This document shows positions 28,801-36,795 of a DNA stretch of 64,000 nt, piece by piece. The stretch lies in NCBI RefSeq assembly GCF_014635825.1, contig NZ_BMDO01000008.1, positions 124,001 to 188,000 of the forward strand, in the 5' to 3' direction. The stretch comes from Mucilaginibacter galii (GTDB taxonomy: Bacteria; Bacteroidota; Bacteroidia; Sphingobacteriales; Sphingobacteriaceae). The notes under the pieces were generated by a model that was not told where the DNA came from, made no database searches, and worked only from the letters and a program-made list of their open reading frames with translations. Position 1 is the first letter of the stretch. Each line of letters starts with the position of its first letter. A program made the position numbers and the translations under genes.

Positions 28801-29054
28801 ACAGTACGGGTAACGGGTTCAAAGTGTTGGCAAATGACAATGTAATACAGGTTTCGGCATTGCCCTACAGTGATGAAGAACTGGCACGCACCGAATACCG
28901 TATGGATTTACCGGAAAGTACCGCGACAGTATTGAATATAGGTTACAAAACTTTGGGTGTAGGTTCAAACTCATGTGGCCCAACACCAATGCCACAATAT
29001 ACCGTTACCGCGAAGCCTGCTTCATTTGGTTATACTATTAAACTATTTCATTGA
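25845..29054 (+). CDS. Secreted GH2 beta-galactosidase (LacZ type)
   Basis: A 1069-residue enzyme of the long LacZ architecture with a signal peptide (about 1-21, TFATYAA). Order: sugar-binding jelly roll (around FITFDGVDAGFFLWVNGKKVGYS), immunoglobulin-like domain, TIM barrel, second Ig-like domain, and the beta-galactosidase small-chain domain near the end (FNYFGRGPMENYSDR). The barrel has acid/base E496 in SLGNECGTGG and nucleophile E576 in YMCEFAHAM. It removes terminal beta-linked galactose by a retaining mechanism in the periplasm. Middle gene of GH92-GH2-GH28; natural substrate could be pectic or arabinogalactan side chains, or N-glycan antennae. Confidence 0.92.
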   Translation: MKLRSSLTTIALCLITFATYAANEKKLLADTNYRKDLPPEIENPECIGINKLPAHATLMPYANLKEALTANRHASSYSRSLNGNWKFNWVAWPIDRPVDFYKTDYDVSKWKDIAVPSNWEIKGYGTPFYRNIGYTFQKDFPRVMSTPPEKYTAFKERNPVGSYRRDFEVPATWKGGRIFITFDGVDAGFFLWVNGKKVGYSVNSRNAAEFDITKFVKTGKNMLAAEVYQYTSGSYLEDQDMWRLHGIFRNVTLWSSPTQHIQDFMIKTDLDAQYKNAVANISASIKNYGSSAIGSQSLVASLYDGNRLITTAQVALGSVKPGGELPVKLNFKVNSPLKWTAETPKLYTTVLQLKQGSKIIETVSTRTGFREIEIKGKIFTVNGVPIKLKGVNRHENWPEVGHAVTEAQMIRDLEVIKQGNCNHIRTCHYSDDPRWYELCDQYGIYLVAEANVECHGLRNRFNEDSTIKAAIVDRNVANVQSFKNHASVIIWSLGNECGTGGSNFLAALRAIKSIDKTRPTHYEGFGVGAQNPADLDSKMYSPILPYENPSAKQKVLASVEFTATDKSLTKPFYMCEFAHAMFNSMGSLKEYGEAIDKYPSLLGGAIWEFQDQGIWNRRDPNHPILAFGGGFGDFPNDHYFIHKGVVASDRSAKPHYPEMKHVFQWISVTAENLQKGTLRIRNKFQFISLNGFKASYTITKNGVAESSGNINIDNILPLTEKVVNIPYKPSTFTPGAVYYLRLSFVQANDELWAKKGYEVASDQFELPVSKVLVAASTTAIPPLSYKDAYGNIAVSGKLFSLLFNKANGAISSITNNGVEVLQKDGGPKLHLWRAPHQEDDIYANKGWDSTGLKQLVWKPATITVKQISASQVNVAVNLVAKGKNNFTVNHNVVYEISGDGTINVNNDIKTNAPDLVIARLGVRLFLNKSFQQFNYFGRGPMENYSDRKSGSDVGLYGSTIMQQLTPYEKPMECGNHEDVRWASVKNSTGNGFKVLANDNVIQVSALPYSDEELARTEYRMDLPESTATVLNIGYKTLGVGSNSCGPTPMPQYTVTAKPASFGYTIKLFH

Positions 29055-29062
29055 TCTTCAAC

Positions 29063-30505
29063 ATGTCTATAAAGAATTTTTGGGTTAGATATAGTGTGTT
29101 ATGCGTTTGTTTGTTATGCATAACGAGCATTCACGCCCTTGCACAACAACAAGGGATTTACAATATTGTGAATTTTGGCGCAGTAGCCAATTCCCAAAAC
29201 GATAATGCCAAGGCAATTCAAAAAGCTATTGATGCAGCATCGGCATCAGGTGGTGGAAGGGTTGTGGTGCCCGCTGGTGGCGTGTATATGGCAGGGCCTT
29301 TTGACCTAAAATCGAACATTGTATTTGAAGTTGAGGTGAACGCCTGGGTATTGGCCAACCCCGACGAAAAAATTTACACGAAGAGCGCGTTCCGAGATAA
29401 TAAGGGCGAGGGAACTATTTGGATTGGAGGCGAAAAACTACAAAACGTTACTATTTGCGGTGCAGGTACTATAGACGGCAATGGTATCAGCTTTATGGGT
29501 GCCGAGCTCGATGACTCGTATGTGCTCAAACCATTCCAGGTGATTGATCCGCGTCCGCACCTGTTAACCATTGTGGGCGGTAAAAATATTCGTATCCGCG
29601 ATCTCACTATTCGGAATTCTGCTTATTGGACGGTTCACCTAATTGGTTGTGATGATGTGGCCATTGATAATATTACCTTGCTCAACAGTCTCAAGGTGCG
29701 CAACAGCGATGGGATAGACCTTGACCACAGCAAAAATGTACGCATCAGCAATTGTTATATAGAATCAGGGGACGACTGCATTTGTCTTAAAAACAGGCGT
29801 GAGTATGAAGAATTTGGCGTTTGCGAAAATATCGTGGTAAGCAATTGTACCATGACCTCGCGCTCGTGTGCCATTAAGATAGGGTCTGAAAACATGGACC
29901 GTATTAGCCACGTGCTCATCAATAATTGCATCATCAAGAAAAGCAACCGCGGTATCGGCATTCAAAATCGCGATGAAGGAACTGTAAGCGATGTGATCTT
30001 CTCCAACATTATAATCGATTCACATTTATTTTCGGATGTATGGTGGGGCAAGGCCGAGCCTATTTATGTAACGGCCTATCGCCGGGCTAAAGGCAATAAT
30101 AAAGATGCCGGGTGGCGTTTTCCGAAAGGGCAAACCGAGGGAAGAGTTGGAGCGGTTAACAATATTTATTTCAGCAATATAAAATGCGTGAGCGAAAACG
30201 GCATCTACGTAGGTGGCGAAACTGCAGAAATGGTTTCGAATATTGTTTTCGACGGAATAGATATCACCCTAAATAAGACTACTGCCATAGCCGGTGGCGT
30301 ATATGACCGCAGGCCAAGCCAGGTAGAAGGATTACTTAAGGTGAATACGTCAGCATTTTATCTTGATAATGCCAATCATATAAGAATCAGCAATAGCTCG
30401 GTTAAATGGGGTCCAGATCGTCCTCCTTATTTTGGAAAGGCAGTTGAAAAAAAACAAGTGAGTGATTTAAAGATAGATCACTTGAGCGTAGCGCCTAAGC
30501 CTTAA
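29063..30505 (+). CDS. Secreted GH28-family (pectinase-like) glycosidase, non-canonical motif
   Basis: A 480-residue right-handed beta-helix protein with signal peptide (MSIKNFWVRYSVLCVCLLC, cleavage near ALAQ). The N-terminal FGAVANSQNDNAKAIQKAI segment is typical of GH28 polygalacturonases and relatives. Catalytic-type residues are NSD (D216, usual NTD) and GDD (D237, D238). The usual GHG motif is missing: the equivalent position reads RSCAIKIGSE (S268, C269), so the catalytic His is absent. It may have an altered substrate or mechanism. The ATG at 29063 gives the signal peptide; a TTG at 29051 overlapping the GH2 stop adds four residues. Last gene of the cluster. Confidence 0.85.
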   Translation: MSIKNFWVRYSVLCVCLLCITSIHALAQQQGIYNIVNFGAVANSQNDNAKAIQKAIDAASASGGGRVVVPAGGVYMAGPFDLKSNIVFEVEVNAWVLANPDEKIYTKSAFRDNKGEGTIWIGGEKLQNVTICGAGTIDGNGISFMGAELDDSYVLKPFQVIDPRPHLLTIVGGKNIRIRDLTIRNSAYWTVHLIGCDDVAIDNITLLNSLKVRNSDGIDLDHSKNVRISNCYIESGDDCICLKNRREYEEFGVCENIVVSNCTMTSRSCAIKIGSENMDRISHVLINNCIIKKSNRGIGIQNRDEGTVSDVIFSNIIIDSHLFSDVWWGKAEPIYVTAYRRAKGNNKDAGWRFPKGQTEGRVGAVNNIYFSNIKCVSENGIYVGGETAEMVSNIVFDGIDITLNKTTAIAGGVYDRRPSQVEGLLKVNTSAFYLDNANHIRISNSSVKWGPDRPPYFGKAVEKKQVSDLKIDHLSVAPKP

Positions 30506-30721
30506 TTTAGGAGCAGATCGTTAAGGGGGTTAGAATAATACTGCATAATTATCTTTCGCCGGTTTTAAATTATATCGCATCTGACTGCTGGTTGCAATAT
30601 TTAATGGGTATTATAGAAACTGATGGGTTTGGCAACAGTTCTTTGGCTTTCGGATTTTCAATTGGAAACTTTTATTATAGCATAAAATTTGTCATTTCCT
30701 GTTTCTACTTAAGATCAAACC

Positions 30722-33289
30722 CTAATTCACCACCGAAGTCGCGTTGCCTCCTCTGCCTATCGTATCGAATACACGAAATGATATCTTGCCTTTAACTTTG
30801 ATTGGTTCTGTATAGATTTTACTTGATGAAGTTGGTTCGCCGCCATCTACTGTATAACGTATAATCATACCCGGAAACTGATTATTAACCTTCACTAAAC
30901 CATTTTCAATTAATGCACCTGCGGTGGGTATGCGGTATTGAAACCCGCCGGCATAGTGGTTTAACCGGGGGAGTTCTTTTTTAGTCAATACATTGCAAAA
31001 AGTTGCCCAAGCTGCATCGTACATCAATTTGCTTTTTTTTTGATCAGGCTCCGTTGCCCATTCAGGGTCTTTGGCCCATGCTCTTTCTGCAAGGCCCAGT
31101 AGCTTTGGTAAAAGCATATACTCCATTCTAGCGGGGCTCCTGGCTGTTTCACTCCATAACTGACCTTGTATGCCTGCTATGTTAGCTCTTCCTTGCTCGG
31201 TTAATGCTTCTTCTTTAGCTAAAGCAGCGGTAGAATACTCGTTCCCCATGGCATTTTGAGTAGTATTTTTAAAGTAGTTATAAGGGATGAATTTGAAAGG
31301 CTTATCAACGTCTGTAAATCCGCCCCAGTAATAGCCGGGTTCCTGATATGACTTTTGGTAAGCCAGGTCAAAATACAGGTTAGTAACGCACGATAATATA
31401 ACCGGATAGCCCGCATTGGCCAGCCTGTAAGCCAAATCTTCGGCGCCCCAGCCCAAGACATTATTCCATACATACATGTGGAAGTTTTGGTCGGCAAAAT
31501 CGGTATTGGGTATCTGCTTTCTGGCACCGTTAACAACCACTTTTCTTAACGCCGCTTCTTCCCAGGCTGAAACATAGAGGTTGCGTTTTTTTAAAATTTG
31601 ATTTACTTTTTTGAAGTAATAGTACCACAGGTCATCTGTTGTTTTAACCTCGGGCGATGTAGCAAATATTTTTTTAGCAGCGGGCGATTTTGTCCACACA
31701 CCGGCGGGAACTTCATCGCCACCAAAATGAATAGTTTTAAGAGGGGCACCCGCTTCCTGATACATTTTAATAATATCATCGGCAACGGTGGTTATAAAAT
31801 TATAGGTGGATGGCAGTGATACGTCAATAACGTTATCGTTCCAATGCTGTACCGAGCTGTATACCGAACTATCATTATAATCATGCAGCAGGTAGCGTTC
31901 GGCCTCAGCCATGTCACTGCCTTTAAACTTATTATAACGGGCATCCATTGATTTTATGGCGGCTCTTGCATGTCCGGGGCTTTCAATTTCGGGTATTACC
32001 GTGATGTGGCGTTCATTAGCATATTTTAATATTTCTATAAAATCGGCTTTGGTATAGTAGCCACTGCCATAAGGGTTATTAACATCAGGGCCTGATGCAT
32101 ACGCCGGTTGTAAATGATCTGTATTGGTTTCTGTATGTCCTCTTTTTGCGCCTACTTCCGTTAATTCGGGTAAGGTAGGTATTTCAATCCGCCAGCCTTC
32201 ATCATCATTTAAGTGAAAGTGCAATGTGTTTAACTTGTACAAACTCATTAGATCGAGCACCTTTAGCACCTGCTTTTTAGAATGAAAGTTACGGGCTACA
32301 TCCAGCATTAATCCGCGATATCCAAACCTTGGTTCATCAGTTACCAATACACCGGGTACCGTAATACTTTGCATCTTACCAAGCCATGCCTTGCCCGGTA
32401 ATAGACTTTTTAGTGATTGTATGCCATAAAAGGCTCCTGCGCCGGTGCTGGCCGTAATTACAATACGATCAGCATTTACCTGAAGCTCATATGCCTCGGG
32501 AGCCATGTCTGCTTTTTTATTTAAAGAGATGATCTTGCCCGGTTTAAAAACGGCGCTTGAAGACGGCACTTTAAATAGTAAGGCCAGCTCTTTTTTAAGA
32601 TAAGCTGCTTCCTTGCCGAATAGGGCATCGGCTAAAACCTGGGTATGGCCATTTAAATGAAACGGTAAACCACTTTTTTGAAAGCTTACCGGCGTAGGAA
32701 AAATTCTGGGTAACTGATTTTCTGGAAGATCTGTAATAAGTTCATTTTGTTTATATAATGCCTCAGGTGTAACTACGGGTATCTCATCCGTAGCTAAACG
32801 TTGTAGTTGCCGTGGTTGCGTAGAAGGCACTTGGCTAACTTTGGTAATGGTAGTAAAAGAGCCGGGCTTACTGTCGTCTTCATAGTAAAAACCTTCAGGC
32901 GCATCGGTTATATTTAGTGCCCAGGCATTGGCAATAAGAGGAATTTGCACCGAATCATTTGCAGCCAATCTTTTAAAATTGGATTTAGGCGACATACGAA
33001 AATAGTCACCGTTGATATGCTCAATTTTTACCGGACCGGCTACAGACTCTTCAACCACTTGCCTTGGAAAGGTGAAGTATATTTTCCAACCCGTGGCCGG
33101 CATTGGCTGTTTGCCGGTGTTTGTTATAGTTAATGCCGATTTAAATTGTGGTTTGCCGTTATAACTGTTCTGCAAAACTTCCCACTGTATCTTGAGGTCT
33201 GCAGCGTTAAATGTATTAACCTTTACCTGAGCCCTTACTAAAGCTGTTAACGATAATGTTAAGATTGTTAAAGCAATTGTTTTTTTCAT
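30722..33289 (-). CDS. GH20 beta-N-acetylhexosaminidase with chitobiase-type N-domain
   Basis: About 855 residues, signal peptide ending VRAQ. Order: an N-terminal CHB_HEX carbohydrate-binding-like domain (about 22-170), the GH20 N-terminal alpha/beta domain (about 200-320), the GH20 catalytic barrel (about 325-770), and a short C-terminal beta domain of chitobiase type (YTVDGGEPTSSSKIY). The substrate-assisted pair D525-E526 lies in HFGGDEVP, and FHLNDDEGWRIE is the family signature. It releases terminal beta-linked GlcNAc or GalNAc. It is the last gene of the ten-gene block, 30 bases after the GH92 gene. Start taken at 33289 (MKKTIALTI); an ATG two codons upstream (33295) is equally possible. 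Confidence 0.94.
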   Translation of the reverse strand: MKKTIALTILTLSLTALVRAQVKVNTFNAADLKIQWEVLQNSYNGKPQFKSALTITNTGKQPMPATGWKIYFTFPRQVVEESVAGPVKIEHINGDYFRMSPKSNFKRLAANDSVQIPLIANAWALNITDAPEGFYYEDDSKPGSFTTITKVSQVPSTQPRQLQRLATDEIPVVTPEALYKQNELITDLPENQLPRIFPTPVSFQKSGLPFHLNGHTQVLADALFGKEAAYLKKELALLFKVPSSSAVFKPGKIISLNKKADMAPEAYELQVNADRIVITASTGAGAFYGIQSLKSLLPGKAWLGKMQSITVPGVLVTDEPRFGYRGLMLDVARNFHSKKQVLKVLDLMSLYKLNTLHFHLNDDEGWRIEIPTLPELTEVGAKRGHTETNTDHLQPAYASGPDVNNPYGSGYYTKADFIEILKYANERHITVIPEIESPGHARAAIKSMDARYNKFKGSDMAEAERYLLHDYNDSSVYSSVQHWNDNVIDVSLPSTYNFITTVADDIIKMYQEAGAPLKTIHFGGDEVPAGVWTKSPAAKKIFATSPEVKTTDDLWYYYFKKVNQILKKRNLYVSAWEEAALRKVVVNGARKQIPNTDFADQNFHMYVWNNVLGWGAEDLAYRLANAGYPVILSCVTNLYFDLAYQKSYQEPGYYWGGFTDVDKPFKFIPYNYFKNTTQNAMGNEYSTAALAKEEALTEQGRANIAGIQGQLWSETARSPARMEYMLLPKLLGLAERAWAKDPEWATEPDQKKSKLMYDAAWATFCNVLTKKELPRLNHYAGGFQYRIPTAGALIENGLVKVNNQFPGMIIRYTVDGGEPTSSSKIYTEPIKVKGKISFRVFDTIGRGGNATSVVN

Positions 33290-33319
33290 GACCACTGGTT
33301 TGTACCGGTTAATATTATA

Positions 33320-35611
33320 CTATGGCTTAACTGAATAGGGGCGGTCTTGTTGTAATTTACCCCAGTTTAAATTTGGTTTATTCCCCATCTCAAATACAAG
33401 CAGTCCGCCTTTCAGCAAATCGGCATGTGTAATGTAAGACTTAGTATAGCTTTTACCGTTTAATGTTACCTGTTGAATATAGATGTTCTTGTCGCTATTG
33501 TTATGGGCTACCATACGGATAGATTTTCCTCTGGCTAATTTTATGTTAGCCTCATTAAACAATGGGCTGCCAAATACATAATTGCCATTTGACGGGTTTA
33601 GCGGATAAAAACCCAGTGAAGAAAATACATACCACGACGACATTTGTCCCACATCTTCGTTACCTATAATGCCATCAGTTTTGTTAGTGTAGAAGTTTTT
33701 TAAGATGTATCTTACTTTTTGGGCAGTTTTCCAGGGTTGACCGGCGTAGGGGTACATATAGGTAATATGATGGCTTGGCTCATTGCCATGCGCATATTGG
33801 CCTATTAAACCCGATATATCGTTAGAGGCCTCGGCACCCATGTTGCCCTTTGCAATAAACAGCGAGTCGAGCTTTTTAATAAAGGGTTGTTCGCCGCCTT
33901 GTAAAGCTATCAAACCCTCTACATCCTGGGGTGCCAGCCAGGTATATTGCCAAGCGTTACCCTCTGTATAATCATCTTTACGGTGGCGCGATTCAAAAGG
34001 GCTAAAAGGCGTGCGCCATTCTGTTGCCGATAGTCTTCCACGCATAAAGTGTGTTTGCTTATCAAAATAGTTTTGGTAGTTTTTACCACGTTTGCTAAAA
34101 TATTGATAGTCGGCTGTGTTGCCCATCTTTTTGGCCATTTGGGCAATGCTCCAGTCATCAATAGCATATTCTAACCCCATGGCTACAGACTCTACCACAC
34201 TGTCTGCAGGGATATAGCCTAACTTCTTTACAAAGTTTAATCCCAAATCGTCGCGCATGGCGGTTGCCTTTACTGCTTCATAAGCCAGCTTAGCATCAAA
34301 ACCTTTAAAGCCTTTTAAATAGGCATCTACTACAATTGGCACGGCACTATAACCTACCATGGTGTTGGTTTCGTTACCCATAAGGTGCCACATAGGTAGT
34401 TTGCCTTGCTGCTGATAAATAGCCAGCATAGAATTAATCATATCATTAACCCGCTGGGGCTGTAAAATAGTGTAAAGCGGATTAGCAGCACGGTAAGTGT
34501 CCCATAATGAAAACGTGGTTAAGTTAGTAAAGCTGGCTTTAGGGTAAACCTTTTTGTCTGTGCCCAAGTAATCGCCATTATGGTCATTAAAAATGGAAGG
34601 TGCAATTAGGGTATGATACAATGCTGTGTAAAAAATAGTCTTCTTGCTCTCTTCAGCAGTTTTTATTTCCACCTTTTGCAGTTCTTTGTTCCAGGCCGCA
34701 TCTGCTGCTGCTACCGTTTTATCAAAGTTCCAACCGGGTAGCTCGGCTTTAATATTGGCCAAGGCGTTAGCCGTACTTACGGGAGATATGCCTACTTTAA
34801 CAAATACTTTTTCGCCTGCGGTGGTGGCAAAGCTTAATACGCCCTTTACTTTTCTGGCTTCCAGCTCGGTACCTGTTTGTACTGCTGTACTATCATAAAC
34901 TGAAAAGTTTTTTATCTTTTTTGAAAACACCGCAGTAAAGTAAATACGTTGGTCTGCGGCCCAGCCCGCAGAGTATCTGTAGCCGGTTATCGTGCTATCA
35001 TTAACCTGCCTGATAGCTGTTTTTATTGGTCTGTCCCAACCTATGCCTTCTTGTAAGTCGATTATAATATTTGACTGGGCAGATTTAGGGAACGTATATT
35101 GATGAAAGCCCACCCGTTGTGTTGCTGTTAATTGTACGCCAATATTGTAGCGATTTAATTTGACAGCATAGTATCCCGGCCTGGCAGTTTCTTGCTGGTG
35201 ACTGAACGTGGATACATAACCACTTTGCATATCTTTTAAGGTGCCCTTACTAACCTTTACAGGGCCGGTGGTGGGCATAAAGGAGATATCGCCTAAATCG
35301 CCAATACCTGTGCCGCTTAAATGTGTATGCTGAAAGCCAACAATAGTAGAATCGGAAATATGGTAGCCTGAGCACCAATCCCAGCCTTGAGAAATATTGG
35401 TAGGCCCTAATTGTACTGCGCCAAAAGGTACGTTTGCGCCCACGAAAACATGGCCGTGAAAGCCGGTGCCGATAAATGGGTCAACGTATTTTGTAAGGCT
35501 TGATTTTGGCTTTTGCTGACTAAAAACCGGTTGCGTTACCGTGAGACCGGTAAATAAAACGGTTGCCGCCAAGAATAAATTATTTACAGAGGTTATAATG
35601 GGTATTCGCAT
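33320..35611 (-). CDS. Secreted GH92 exo-alpha-mannosidase (canonical)
   Basis: A 763-residue enzyme with signal peptide (ending about VFSQQ, residue 33). It has the complete GH92 layout: N-terminal beta-sandwich starting YVDPFIGTGFHGH, the VPFGAVQLGP and WDWCSGYH motifs, and the C-terminal barrel with acid E611 in GNEPSHH and base motif GNEDVGQMSSWYVF (E652, D653). Calcium-dependent inverting enzymes of this type cleave alpha-1,2-, 1,3-, 1,4- or 1,6-mannose; the exact linkage cannot be fixed from motifs. It lies in the minus-strand block between the sialidase-fold gene (9-base gap) and the GH20 gene, consistent with mannose trimming of N-glycans. Confidence 0.94.
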   Translation of the reverse strand: MRIPIITSVNNLFLAATVLFTGLTVTQPVFSQQKPKSSLTKYVDPFIGTGFHGHVFVGANVPFGAVQLGPTNISQGWDWCSGYHISDSTIVGFQHTHLSGTGIGDLGDISFMPTTGPVKVSKGTLKDMQSGYVSTFSHQQETARPGYYAVKLNRYNIGVQLTATQRVGFHQYTFPKSAQSNIIIDLQEGIGWDRPIKTAIRQVNDSTITGYRYSAGWAADQRIYFTAVFSKKIKNFSVYDSTAVQTGTELEARKVKGVLSFATTAGEKVFVKVGISPVSTANALANIKAELPGWNFDKTVAAADAAWNKELQKVEIKTAEESKKTIFYTALYHTLIAPSIFNDHNGDYLGTDKKVYPKASFTNLTTFSLWDTYRAANPLYTILQPQRVNDMINSMLAIYQQQGKLPMWHLMGNETNTMVGYSAVPIVVDAYLKGFKGFDAKLAYEAVKATAMRDDLGLNFVKKLGYIPADSVVESVAMGLEYAIDDWSIAQMAKKMGNTADYQYFSKRGKNYQNYFDKQTHFMRGRLSATEWRTPFSPFESRHRKDDYTEGNAWQYTWLAPQDVEGLIALQGGEQPFIKKLDSLFIAKGNMGAEASNDISGLIGQYAHGNEPSHHITYMYPYAGQPWKTAQKVRYILKNFYTNKTDGIIGNEDVGQMSSWYVFSSLGFYPLNPSNGNYVFGSPLFNEANIKLARGKSIRMVAHNNSDKNIYIQQVTLNGKSYTKSYITHADLLKGGLLVFEMGNKPNLNWGKLQQDRPYSVKP

Positions 35612-35620
35612 AGTAATGGC

Positions 35621-36769
35621 TTAATGCAATTGGTTAATTTTAAAGCGTAAAATTTCGATAGATTCTTTTTGGCGGGATATAATAACATACATATATCCAT
35701 CTTTAACTAACGTATGAGGATAGCCGTATTGGCCACCTTTCCATAGCCCTTCTTTTTTTAAATGGTACACTTCATCACTTATAATGTAATTGTGGTTAAA
35801 TAGCTTGCCATCATCTGCAACACTTATTATAAGTGGATTGCGGTCATAATGGTGCAGCGTATCTGGTATACCTACATAATAAACTTTGCCGTTGGGCAAG
35901 TGCCCAAAATGGAATTTACTGTCGTTATCGCTAAATGCGGTTTCTACAGGTTTTGACCAGGTTTGGGCATTATCTTTACTCTCGGTAAGCCACAAGCGGC
36001 CTTTCCAGCCCTGGCCGGTAACGCGTAGCAGCATGTGTATTTTGTTATCGGGGGTTTGGTAGAATGACCCCTCGCACAGCGGTGGGAAGCCATTTACCTT
36101 GGCGGGTGCATAAAATGTGGCAGAATTATCTTGTTTGTATAAATCTCTCGCATAAAAGCTATTGTATTTCCACACGCCAACGCCAGAAGCATCATCGGTA
36201 TAAGGAAACATGAAGTTGCCGCTAATTAGCAGGCGCCCGCTTTGCAGCCTTTGCGGGCCATGATTGGGTATTAGCGGAACATGCAGATCAATAGGCTTGC
36301 TCCAATGCACACCATCGGTAGTGGTTTTTGCCCACAGCTTAGTTTGCGTACGGTGTTTGGTATATTCACCATAATAAGCAACCAGGGTGCCCTTATGTTC
36401 ATACAAGCCGGCAGCTGTTAATACATTTAAAGTATCGTTTGTTGTGGAAGGGGTTTGTAATACTTCAGGGGCCGACCAATGCTTAAAATCTGTTGATGTG
36501 GCATATACTACCCGTTGACCGGGCGAATCTTCATCTTTAAAACCGTTTGACCATAATGCTATAAGTTTTCCTTTGAAACTTATAATAGCCGGATGATGGG
36601 AGTACAACCACGAAGTATCATTGGGCGTAAATATCATACTGCGCTCAATTTCTAGCTTAGGCAAACCTTGCGGCGTATGGTAAGTATTCTTAATAGCTGG
36701 TTGCTGGGCATAGGTGTTTATGTAACAAAAACCTATTAAAATTAAACTCAACAACCGGATGCTTTTCAT
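35621..36769 (-). CDS. Secreted sialidase-fold (BNR/Asp-box) protein
   Basis: A 382-residue protein with signal peptide (about 1-21, INTYAQ). It has the six-bladed propeller features of exo-alpha-sialidases: degenerate Asp boxes TTDGVHWSKP and SKDNAQTWSKP, repeated KLWAK/RLWLTES strands, and a central Glu (LCEGSFYQT) where sialidases have a catalytic Glu. I do not see the FRIP arginine motif, so classical GH33 sialidase activity is uncertain. Another exo-glycosidase on the same fold is possible. It is gene 8 of the ten-gene block, between GH29 (26-base gap) and GH92, so a role on glycan termini is likely. Confidence 0.75.
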   Translation of the reverse strand: MKSIRLLSLILIGFCYINTYAQQPAIKNTYHTPQGLPKLEIERSMIFTPNDTSWLYSHHPAIISFKGKLIALWSNGFKDEDSPGQRVVYATSTDFKHWSAPEVLQTPSTTNDTLNVLTAAGLYEHKGTLVAYYGEYTKHRTQTKLWAKTTTDGVHWSKPIDLHVPLIPNHGPQRLQSGRLLISGNFMFPYTDDASGVGVWKYNSFYARDLYKQDNSATFYAPAKVNGFPPLCEGSFYQTPDNKIHMLLRVTGQGWKGRLWLTESKDNAQTWSKPVETAFSDNDSKFHFGHLPNGKVYYVGIPDTLHHYDRNPLIISVADDGKLFNHNYIISDEVYHLKKEGLWKGGQYGYPHTLVKDGYMYVIISRQKESIEILRFKINQLH

Positions 36770-36795
36770 GTGTTATACTGTATTAAATGCTGTTC

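Noticed and set aside
30592..30795. 67-codon plus-strand frame after the GH28 gene
   Set aside because: Its 3' part overlaps the end of the well-supported GH20 gene on the other strand, and the rest has no domain, signal peptide or other coding character.
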